Assembly: GCA_003138955.1 (NCBI GenBank) | Contig: PLHP01000371.1 | Coordinates: forward strand, 1-35,411 | From: Acidobacteriaceae bacterium | GTDB taxonomy: Bacteria; Acidobacteriota; Terriglobia; Terriglobales; Acidobacteriaceae | Length of the DNA: 35,411 bases | Reading direction: 5' to 3' | In this document: piece by piece, positions 27,793-35,411 of the stretch | How the letters are laid out: each line of letters starts with the position of its first letter | Numbering within the stretch: position 1 is the first letter of the stretch | Notes under the pieces: generated by a model | Seen by the model: only the letters and a program-made list of their open reading frames with translations | Databases searched by the model: none | What the model was told of the DNA's origin: nothing | Translations under genes and position numbers: made by a program

Positions 27793-29628
27793 TCATTCGC
27801 TCACCGGCTCCACGATCATGTTCTCGGCGAACTCGCTGCGATCCAGAAAAGGCCACAGATCTTCCAGGGGCTTGGAAAGGAATGATCCATCGGGACGCTG
27901 AATCGAGGTTACACGCGGGGCCCTGATCTCGTCGGGAATTATGTGTACGTCACAAAGCACCGGTCCGCGGCTGCGCAGAACTTTACGGACGGCGGCGCGC
28001 AAGTCCAGTTGACCTTCGCCTTGACCTTCGATGATCGCGGTTTTCAAACCATAGGCGCGGGCGACCTTGCGATAATCGGGGATCGACACACCAGTTTCCG
28101 GACTGCATCCTATGTTGGGCCCGCCGAAATAATTGGTTTGACTGGCCCGAATCGACGCGTATCCCTGATTGTTGAGAACGAAAATTTTGATCGGCAGTTG
28201 CAGGTGGGCGATGGTGGCTAACTCCTGGATGTTGAGCTGAAGGCCACCGTCTCCGTCGACACAGATCGTCTTCCTTTTGCCGCTGCCTAGACACACGCCG
28301 ATACTTGCGGGGATACCGTAACCCATCGCTCCCAGTCCGGCGGTGTGAAATACGCGGCGCCCTTTTCGCGCCCGGTAGGCCAGAAGGAACACTTCAATGG
28401 CGCTTCCTGAATTTCCGGAGACGACGCGGTCGTTAGGTCCGGCCTCCTGCCCGATGATCTCTGCCAGATGGTACACACTGACAAGTCCCGGAGCGCGATG
28501 CTCGGGCAAAACGATGGGATAACGGGTCTTCCAATCCTGGCAGCGTTGCAGCCATGGGCTGCGGTCTTTGCTCTTATTCTTGTCGAGTACAGAGGCGGCT
28601 TGCTGCAGCATGTGGTCGATGAAGGTGTGAGCGTCGGCGCAGATCGGATTGTCGACAGCGCCTTCGAGCTTTCGCAACTCCGCCGGATCGATATCGACGA
28701 CAATTTTGTAGGCTCCGCGCGCGAAGTGGCGAGGATCCCAACCCATCAGCGGAGGGTCGAGACGCGTTCCGATCACGAGGACGAAGTCGGCATTCTGCAG
28801 GGCGAAGTTCGCACCCCGAGATGCAACCGTGCCGGGCCGACCGACGAACAGCGGATCGTCGTCGTCCAACAAATCCATGGCCAACCAGGTGAGGCCGACG
28901 GGGACATTCAACAGACGCACAAGTTTCTCGAACGCCACAGCTGCGCCGGAAACTCGAACCCCGTTTCCCGCGAAGATGAAGGGCCGCTCGGACTGGTTCA
29001 GCCGGTCGATCACATCGTGCACCTGGGCGACTAGGTCGTCCTGATCGCGCTTTGGCAACTCGTCAGGATCAAACCCGCGCATGGAACCCGGCTCAACGGG
29101 CGCAGCCTGAACGTCGATCGGAATATCGATCCAAACCGGACCAGGCCTTCCAGACCGAGCCAGGTGTGCCGCCTTTTCGAGATGGTAGCGAATGCTTTGC
29201 GGATCCTCGATGGTCAGCGCATACTTCGTAATCGGCTTGACCAGAGAAACAATGTCAACCTCTTGACTGCCGCGCTGCCGCACTCCGAGAGGAGTGCCAT
29301 CGGGACGATACATGCGGTCGGCACGTTTCACTTGCCCCGAAATAACGAGCATAGGAGTCGAATCAAGCCATGCGCCGACCACGCCTGTGATCGCATTGGT
29401 GCCGCCCGGACCGGTCGTTACCAGCGCAACCCCCAAATTGTTGGTAGCCTTTGAATAGTTTTCCGCAGCGATCGCGCTCGCCTGTTCGTGGTGGTTGCAG
29501 ACGAAGGTCAAATCGCTGCACCGGGCGAGAGCATCGTTCAAGTGCATGGCCCCGCCGCCAGTGACCAGGAAAACATGCTTCACGCCCTGCCGGGCAATGA
29601 AGCTCATGACATAGTCAGCGAGTCTCAT
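27793..29628 (-). CDS. Thiamine pyrophosphate-dependent enzyme (acetolactate synthase-like)
   Basis: NHHEQASAIAAENYSKATNNLGVALVTTGPGGTNAITGV; GDGGLQLNIQELATIAHLQLPIKIFVLNNQGYASIR. Confidence 0.93.
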   Translation of the reverse strand: MRLADYVMSFIARQGVKHVFLVTGGGAMHLNDALARCSDLTFVCNHHEQASAIAAENYSKATNNLGVALVTTGPGGTNAITGVVGAWLDSTPMLVISGQVKRADRMYRPDGTPLGVRQRGSQEVDIVSLVKPITKYALTIEDPQSIRYHLEKAAHLARSGRPGPVWIDIPIDVQAAPVEPGSMRGFDPDELPKRDQDDLVAQVHDVIDRLNQSERPFIFAGNGVRVSGAAVAFEKLVRLLNVPVGLTWLAMDLLDDDDPLFVGRPGTVASRGANFALQNADFVLVIGTRLDPPLMGWDPRHFARGAYKIVVDIDPAELRKLEGAVDNPICADAHTFIDHMLQQAASVLDKNKSKDRSPWLQRCQDWKTRYPIVLPEHRAPGLVSVYHLAEIIGQEAGPNDRVVSGNSGSAIEVFLLAYRARKGRRVFHTAGLGAMGYGIPASIGVCLGSGKRKTICVDGDGGLQLNIQELATIAHLQLPIKIFVLNNQGYASIRASQTNYFGGPNIGCSPETGVSIPDYRKVARAYGLKTAIIEGQGEGQLDLRAAVRKVLRSRGPVLCDVHIIPDEIRAPRVTSIQRPDGSFLSKPLEDLWPFLDRSEFAENMIVEPVSE

Positions 29629-29634
29629 GCTTTC

Positions 29635-30150
29635 CTAGCGAACCGATTTTGCCGCCATTCTGGCGGACTCGAGCAACATGTCCACGACCTCGCGCACGGC
29701 GCCGTTACCACCGGTAAGTTTGGTGACCACCTGGCAATGTTCCCGAATCGAAGGGCGCGCGTCCGCGGGACAGGCGCTGAGACCAACGATGCTAAGCGCG
29801 GATAAATCGTTCACATCGTCTCCAATGAAGCAAATCTCTTGCAGGCGTAACCCGTGCCGCTCCGAGAACGTGCGCAGTGCGGTGGCCTTGTCTTTGCAAT
29901 CCTTGTGAACGTCGCTGATGCCGAGCTTACTGGCAAGCCGGTCGACCAGCGGACTGTTCTCGCCCGACATCAGAGCAATCACCATTCCGCATTTTCGCGC
30001 CAGCGACAGGCCCATGATGTCGGCAAAGTGAAAGCGCTTCCATTCTTCGCCGTTTGGCCCCCACCACACCCCGCCATCGGTGAGCACTCCATCGACATCC
30101 ATGGCGATGGCCTTGATCATCGGCACGATTTCCGGCAGAATCTCCGGCAC
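29635..30150 (-). CDS. KdsC-like HAD phosphatase
   Basis: IKAIAMDVDGVLTDGGVWWGPNGEEWKRFHFADIMGL; ALMSGENSPLVDRLASKLGI; CFIGDDVNDLSAL. Confidence 0.92.
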   Translation of the reverse strand: MPEILPEIVPMIKAIAMDVDGVLTDGGVWWGPNGEEWKRFHFADIMGLSLARKCGMVIALMSGENSPLVDRLASKLGISDVHKDCKDKATALRTFSERHGLRLQEICFIGDDVNDLSALSIVGLSACPADARPSIREHCQVVTKLTGGNGAVREVVDMLLESARMAAKSVR

Positions 30151-31058
30151 TAAGCTGCTCCCACGCGCCGCAGCTTCTTGATGATCGGTTGCTCGCGCTC
30201 CAGCACTCGCTTGACGCCGTCACCCATCGATTTTTCGATCAAGCGGATGTCTCGAACCAAGCGCGTGATTCCATTCGGTTCCAGCGACGCGGCGTGGTCC
30301 GAACCCCACATGGAGCGATCGAGCGTGATGTGCCGCTCGATTATGCAGGCGCCGAGCACCGCGGCCGCGACGCTCGAGGGTAACCCGGTTTCGTGGCCGG
30401 AGTAACCAACCGGCACGCCATAGCGACCTTTCAGCACGTCGATAACCCGTAGGTTCAATTCCTCGTAGTATGCGGGGTACGTACTGCAGGCATGCAGAAG
30501 GATGAGATTCTGCTTGCCCAGAACTTCCACCGCGCGGTCGACTTCCTTGATCGTACTCATTCCGGTCGACAATATGATCGGCTTACCAACCGCGCGCGTA
30601 TGGCGCAGGAGGTTGTCATCGGTGATGGATGCGGAAGCGACTTTAAAGCATGGAACTTGGAACTGGGCTATGAAATCGACGGATGCCTCATCCCAGCAAG
30701 AGGCGAACCAGTCAATCTTGACCTCACGGCAATAGCGGTCAATCTCCTGGTACTCTTCGAGCTCGAATTCGAGGCCGTGCTTCAGATCGCCGTTGGTCGT
30801 TCCAAAAGGGCTTTCCCGAGGCTTCGCTAGTTCCTCCTTCGAATAGACGACATCGATGGTTCGCTTCTGGAACTTGACAGCGTCACAATCGGCGCCCAAG
30901 GCCACGTTGATAAGTTTTTTCGCGAGATCGATATCCCCATTGTGGTTGATTCCGACTTCAGCGACCACGTAACAAGGTCTGCCGGGTCCGACCACCTTGG
31001 ACCCCAATCGAACCTCCGGAAGCTGGTCGGAGGAATGGTTATTATTTTCGTGCGGCAT
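30150..31058 (-). CDS. NeuB-family N-acetylneuraminate synthase-like protein lacking SAF domain
   Basis: [103 protein letters not shown]; ends at [23 protein letters not shown]. Confidence 0.93.
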   Translation of the reverse strand: MPHENNNHSSDQLPEVRLGSKVVGPGRPCYVVAEVGINHNGDIDLAKKLINVALGADCDAVKFQKRTIDVVYSKEELAKPRESPFGTTNGDLKHGLEFELEEYQEIDRYCREVKIDWFASCWDEASVDFIAQFQVPCFKVASASITDDNLLRHTRAVGKPIILSTGMSTIKEVDRAVEVLGKQNLILLHACSTYPAYYEELNLRVIDVLKGRYGVPVGYSGHETGLPSSVAAAVLGACIIERHITLDRSMWGSDHAASLEPNGITRLVRDIRLIEKSMGDGVKRVLEREQPIIKKLRRVGAA

Positions 31059-32385
31059 CGGAAAGTACCCCCTTTAGCGCGATTTCATTTATCGTTTCCA
31101 GAACGTAATCCAACATCGACGGCGTGAGTCCGGGATATACGCCGATCCAGAAGACCTGATTCATCACGCGGTCACTCGCTTGGAGATCACCCACTGCACG
31201 ATAGTTGACATCCGCATAGGCAGGTTGACGGACCAGGTTGCCGCCGAAGAGCTGGCGTGTGCCGATCTTTTTCTCATACAGGAAGTCAATTAGCGCGTTA
31301 CGTGAGAATGGAGCTGTCTCCCTTACCAGTAGCGGGAACCCAAACCAACTCGGGTCGGAATTCGGAGTTGCTTCGGGCAGGACGAAATGCTCCTCGACGT
31401 TTTTGTCTTTGAGTCCTGACTTCAAATACGCAAAATTTCGCTTTCGCGCCTCAATGAATGCCGGCAGTTTCTTCAACTGCGCGACTCCCACGGCAGCTTG
31501 CATATCAGTGGCTTTGAGATTATAGCCTACATGCGAATAGATGTATTTGTGATCGTAGCCGTGCGGCAACTCACCCAACTGCCAGTCGAAACGCTTGCCA
31601 CAGGTGTTCTCCTTACCCGGGGCACACCAGCAATCCCGGCCCCAATCGCGAAAGGATTCGACGAGCGTGCGCATCAGGGGTTTCTCCGTTAAGACGCATC
31701 CGCCTTCGCCCATTGTGATGTGGTGTGCGGGATAAAAGCTGACGGTGGCTAGATCGCCGAAGGTTCCGACTTTCTTTCCGCGATAGGTCGAGCCGAGCGC
31801 GTCACAGCAGTCTTCGATCAGCCACAAGCCGTGCTTCTTGGCGAACGCGGTTACGGCATCGAGATCGAATGGATTGCCCAACGTGTGCGCAAAGATTATG
31901 GCCCGCGTGCGGTCGGATAGCGCCGTTTCGAGATAACTGACATCCACGTTGAAGGTGGGGATGTGGACATCTACGAAAACGGGAACCAATCTGTTTTGCA
32001 GGATCGGATTGACCGTCGTGGGGAATCCCGCGGCCAGGGTGATTACCTCGTCTCCGGGGCGCAGCCGGCGATCGCCCAATTTCTGTGAAGTCAGGGCTGC
32101 GACCGCCAGCAGATTGGCCGACGAGCCCGAGTTCACTAGCACCGCCTCGCGCACACCGACGAATTTGGCGAACTCGCGTTCGAACTGCTCGGCGAAGCGC
32201 CCGGTGGTCAGCCAAAAATCGAGCGAGGACTCGACCAACAGTTCGAGTTCTTGTTCGTCGAAGACACGTCCGGAAATGGGCACAGGGGACGATCCCGGCA
32301 CGAAGGCGCGGGCAGGGAAGGCCTCACGGTAGTATTCGCTCACCATGCCGCGGATCCGGTCGCGCAACTCGTCAGCTCGTGACAT
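31042..32385 (-). CDS. rfbH: CDP-4-keto-6-deoxyglucose-3-dehydrase, RfbH/E1-like (PLP and [2Fe-2S])
   Basis: DegT/AHBA fold; [16 protein letters not shown] (His instead of PLP Lys); Cys pattern C-X57-C-X1-C-X7-C. Start at MSRADELR. Confidence 0.93.
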   Translation of the reverse strand: MSRADELRDRIRGMVSEYYREAFPARAFVPGSSPVPISGRVFDEQELELLVESSLDFWLTTGRFAEQFEREFAKFVGVREAVLVNSGSSANLLAVAALTSQKLGDRRLRPGDEVITLAAGFPTTVNPILQNRLVPVFVDVHIPTFNVDVSYLETALSDRTRAIIFAHTLGNPFDLDAVTAFAKKHGLWLIEDCCDALGSTYRGKKVGTFGDLATVSFYPAHHITMGEGGCVLTEKPLMRTLVESFRDWGRDCWCAPGKENTCGKRFDWQLGELPHGYDHKYIYSHVGYNLKATDMQAAVGVAQLKKLPAFIEARKRNFAYLKSGLKDKNVEEHFVLPEATPNSDPSWFGFPLLVRETAPFSRNALIDFLYEKKIGTRQLFGGNLVRQPAYADVNYRAVGDLQASDRVMNQVFWIGVYPGLTPSMLDYVLETINEIALKGVLSDAARK

Positions 32386-33359
32386 TACTTCAGCGCCTCC
32401 CGGTACCATGCGATGGTCTTTTCCAATCCTTCATCCAGCGTGAACATGGGCTTCCAGTTCAATTCAGTGCGTGCGCGCTCGGCGCTCAGGAATTGATGGC
32501 GGATTTCGTTCGAAGCTTGGTTCTGAATCTCGGGCTTCAACTTCGATCCCATTTTCCCGAGGATCGCATTCACTAATTCGAGCACGCTGATCTGCGCTTC
32601 ATTCGAAAAGTTATAGGCTGCGCCGCACAGCTTCGAATTCTGCCTGAGGCGCTCTGCCAGCAGCATGTAGGCCGCGGCGCCGTCTTCCACGTAGAAGTAG
32701 TCGCGCACGAATTTGCCATCGGAGCGAATAATGGGGCGCTCACCACGAATCACGGAGCGGATCGTACCGGGCACGACGCGGTTCCAGTTCAGGTCTCCGC
32801 CGCCGTAAAAGTTGCCGCAGCGCGTGATCGCCAGTGGGACGCCAAAGGTGTGCGCGTAAGACTGCGCAATCAGGTCAGCGCACGACTTGCTTACGTCGTA
32901 GGGATGCTTCCCCTGCAATGGCATATCTTCTTTGTAAGGAAGTACCTTCTGATCGCCGTAGGCCTTGTCTGAAGAAGCGAGGATGACCGACTTCACCAAC
33001 GGCGAACGGCGGCAAACCTCCAGAAGATTCCACGTTCCGCGTATGTTGCTCTCGAAAGTTGAGAGTGGATTGCGGTTGGCGATGCCTACGATCGTCTGTG
33101 CGGCGAGATGAAAGACGACTTCGATCTCGTATTCGCCCAGCACACGTTCCAGTAGATATGGACTGCTCAGCCCGCCGCGCACTACGTTGACGCGATCGGC
33201 CAGGCCCTGGTGCACAAATTCGCTGGCGGGAACCCAATCGCGTACCAGCGCCGTCACGGACGCGCCCTCCTCCAGCAAGTGTTTCGTCAGCCATCCGCCC
33301 ACCAGTCCCGTGGCGCCAGTGATAAAGACAGCACGGTCACGCCAGAAGCCGTTCTTCAT
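32385..33359 (-). CDS. rfbG: CDP-glucose 4,6-dehydratase-like (RfbG)
   Basis: [99 protein letters not shown]. Confidence 0.93.
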   Translation of the reverse strand: MKNGFWRDRAVFITGATGLVGGWLTKHLLEEGASVTALVRDWVPASEFVHQGLADRVNVVRGGLSSPYLLERVLGEYEIEVVFHLAAQTIVGIANRNPLSTFESNIRGTWNLLEVCRRSPLVKSVILASSDKAYGDQKVLPYKEDMPLQGKHPYDVSKSCADLIAQSYAHTFGVPLAITRCGNFYGGGDLNWNRVVPGTIRSVIRGERPIIRSDGKFVRDYFYVEDGAAAYMLLAERLRQNSKLCGAAYNFSNEAQISVLELVNAILGKMGSKLKPEIQNQASNEIRHQFLSAERARTELNWKPMFTLDEGLEKTIAWYREALK

Positions 33360-34144
33360 TAGTCCTGCCAAACCTTCCATGGCGCCTGCTTCGCGCTCCA
33401 TAACTGGTTCAAGTACTCGTACTCGCGATACGTATCCATTGCGTAGAAAAAGCCCTCATGTTGATAGGCCATCAATTGCCCGTCGTTGGCGAGGCGCTCC
33501 AGCGGTTCCTTTTCGAAGATGCAATCGTCACCGCCCAGATAATCGAACACATGGCGATCGAGTACGAAAAAGCCCGCACTGGCGCGACCGGCGATCTTTG
33601 CCTTTTCCTTAAAGCTGGTCACGCGACCGGTCGCGTTTGTGTCGATGACTCCGAAGCGGGAACTCGGCGTGATGGTCGTGACCGTGGCCAGCTTGCCATG
33701 GCTCTTGTGGAACTCCACGAGCTCGCGGATGTTCACATCGCTGACGCCATCGCCGTAGGTCAGCATGAAGAGATCTTCGTTTTGACCAATGTACTTCTCA
33801 ATCCTCTTTACCCGTCCGCCGGTCATCGTGGTCTGTCCGGTATCGACGAGGGTGACATGAAAGTCTTGTTCGCGATGGACGTTTTTGTACTCAACCTTGG
33901 AGTTCCGGCCGAGGCAGAGGGTGAAATCGTTGTTCATGGCCTCGTAGTTCAGGAAGTATTCTTTGATCATGTTGCCGCGGTATCCGAGGCAGAACACGAA
34001 ATCAGTGAACCCATTGTGGGCATACAACTTCATAATATGCCACAGAATAGGACGGCCGCCGATTTCCACCATGGGCTTGGGCCGATATTCAGTTTCCTCG
34101 CGCAAACGGGTACCGAGCCCTCCGCACAGCATCACTACTTTCAC
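33359..34144 (-). CDS. rfbF: Glucose-1-phosphate cytidylyltransferase (RfbF)
   Basis: [78 protein letters not shown] start suggested at 34144. Confidence 0.95.
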   Translation of the reverse strand: MKVVMLCGGLGTRLREETEYRPKPMVEIGGRPILWHIMKLYAHNGFTDFVFCLGYRGNMIKEYFLNYEAMNNDFTLCLGRNSKVEYKNVHREQDFHVTLVDTGQTTMTGGRVKRIEKYIGQNEDLFMLTYGDGVSDVNIRELVEFHKSHGKLATVTTITPSSRFGVIDTNATGRVTSFKEKAKIAGRASAGFFVLDRHVFDYLGGDDCIFEKEPLERLANDGQLMAYQHEGFFYAMDTYREYEYLNQLWSAKQAPWKVWQD

Positions 34145-34349
34145 GAGATTCTCCTGGCAGGCGCTAGTGCTAGTTTGCCCGATTTTATGCATTATTCAGA
34201 GGTTAAAACACAGGGAAGGACCCTAGAGGTTACTGGAGGTACACCGCCTCATATATCGAAGCCGAACGCAATACCGAGCAACTTGCACGCATTGATTCCG
34301 TCCTTGTGATCAACGCCCAGGATTTCAGCCCTTTCCGCGAGGTCGAGCA

Positions 34350-34532
34350 TTATTTTGCTGGATGTCTCTTGCCCCTAACCTTCGTGTCCGCGTTCTGTCG
34401 TTGCTCCCAAACCGTTGTGATGGTTGCTTCCAAGTAATTCGTAACAGAGCGCTTTTCTTTGGCAGCCTCTTCGATTAGCCGCCTCTTAAATTCCGCCGAC
34501 ACTCGCAAATTGAGCGTTTCTGTCTTGGGCAT
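34350..34532 (-). CDS. Ribbon-helix-helix/Arc-like small protein (antitoxin-like)
   Basis: MPKTETLNLRVSAEFKRRLIEEAAKEKRSVTNYLEATITTVWEQ. Confidence 0.7.
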   Translation of the reverse strand: MPKTETLNLRVSAEFKRRLIEEAAKEKRSVTNYLEATITTVWEQRQNADTKVRGKRHPAK

Positions 34533-34591
34533 CCCGAACTCACCACTCGTGGAATTGTAAGGCCAAAGGCGATGCGACGTGAATAGATTTG

Positions 34592-34656
34592 CGCTGTAGC
34601 GCTATATGCGTTACAATAGCGTCACATACACGTTACATTCAGAAAGGTCGGAAAAC
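34592..34656 (+). promoter_or_regulatory. Promoter/operator-like region with short repeats
   Basis: tagcgcta palindrome, then tatgcgttacaat and tacacgttacatt direct repeats just upstream of the ATG at 34658. Confidence 0.4.
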
Positions 34657-34657
34657 C

Positions 34658-35398
34658 ATGAACAGAAAAACTAGTTTGTATTCGCGAAACTTACGGCTGG
34701 CGAGATCAACGTTCGGTGTCGGAAAACAACAGATTCTTCTCAAACCCCTAGAGCATTTATCTGCGATGCATTTCGACGTCGGGTCAGGAGATCTCGCGCT
34801 GCTCAACAACCACTGGTATGTGACCCACACAGGCTTGTTGCGTATGGCGAAGAGGAGGAGGTGCTGTGGCATCCACGTCGAGGCTGTCGATTCACTTTGT
34901 GATTCCGCGGCAAGTCGGTTTGTCCTGAAGGCAACCGTCTATCCATCTAAGAACTCTTCGGGATTCGTCGGCTATGGCGACGCCGATCCATCCAATGTTT
35001 CCGCTCTCGTCCGCGGCGCCGAGATGCGCGTGGCCGAAACCCGTGCCGTCAATCGCGCCCTGCGTAAGGCCTACGGCATCGGCTCGGTCGAGGAGATCGG
35101 GACGCTTCCGAATCCGATTGAAAAGCTTCCTCCCCAAAACGCAAATGGAAATGGGAACGGCAGTGGCCCTAAGGTTCGCGATCGTCTCTGCCAGATCATC
35201 CGTCAGCACAAGCTCGACCCCGAACTCGTAAAGGCCTACGCCGTCGACTTCTGCGGTACGAAAACTCTCCGGGATGCCAGCAGGGAACAGGTCGAGAACT
35301 TCGTCCAGCAACTGGCCGACTGGGCCGAGAACGACCGCAACGCTCTGCTCTGCCAACTCAATAGCTACACGCGCCCGACGCAGGAGGTGGTCGCATGA
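34658..35398 (+). CDS. Conserved hypothetical protein, mobile-element type
   Basis: MNRKTSLYSRNLRL...GFVGYGDADPSNVSALVRGAEMRVAETRAVNRALRKAYGIGSVEEIG; next ORF begins at ATG 35395 (ATGA overlap). Confidence 0.75.
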   Translation: MNRKTSLYSRNLRLARSTFGVGKQQILLKPLEHLSAMHFDVGSGDLALLNNHWYVTHTGLLRMAKRRRCCGIHVEAVDSLCDSAASRFVLKATVYPSKNSSGFVGYGDADPSNVSALVRGAEMRVAETRAVNRALRKAYGIGSVEEIGTLPNPIEKLPPQNANGNGNGSGPKVRDRLCQIIRQHKLDPELVKAYAVDFCGTKTLRDASREQVENFVQQLADWAENDRNALLCQLNSYTRPTQEVVA

Positions 35399-35411
35399 AA
35401 CGCCAAGTCCC

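Noticed and set aside
28468-29034. 188-aa plus-strand ORF opposite the TPP enzyme
   Set aside because: Shadow ORF of a strongly supported coding region.
33458-34309. 283-aa plus-strand ORF opposite rfbF
   Set aside because: Antisense shadow of a clear cytidylyltransferase gene; no recognisable domain.
1-35411. tRNA, rRNA or CRISPR array
   Set aside because: No regularly spaced repeats or recognisable tRNA/rRNA sequence found by eye; a tRNAscan/CRISPR search would be needed to be certain.

Overview
The window looks like an Acidobacteria-type genome; this lineage is an impression from protein style, not a computed assignment. It has two halves. (1) About 1-17.5 kb is an accessory island rich in toxin-antitoxin (TA) and selfish-type genes: two DUF4143 ATPases, a FitAB/VapBC pair, a damaged PIN toxin/antitoxin pair, two Fic proteins with operator-like repeats, a UPF0175 antitoxin with a truncated DUF3368-like partner, an orphan HigA with a HigB remnant, an intact RES-Xre pair, one HNH endonuclease, and several decayed duplicate fragments of XRE, HNH and hypothetical genes. 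Embedded in it are two large glycosyltransferase-like membrane proteins and a CHASE3 sensor-like protein whose DHp phospho-acceptor His appears to be replaced by Asn. (2) About 17.6-34.2 kb is a surface-glycan cluster: GmhA-like isomerase, two GT2s, epimerase, flippase, methyltransferase, three SDRs, TIM-barrel isomerase, TPP enzyme, KdsC-like phosphatase, NeuB-like synthase without a SAF domain, and RfbH, RfbG and RfbF. RfbFGH point to a CDP-4-keto-3,6-dideoxyhexose. Together with the TPP enzyme, SDRs, NeuB-like and KdsC-like genes this suggests an unusual branched or higher-carbon deoxysugar. The right edge carries an RHH protein and a mobile-element-type hypothetical gene. No tRNA, rRNA or CRISPR was recognised.
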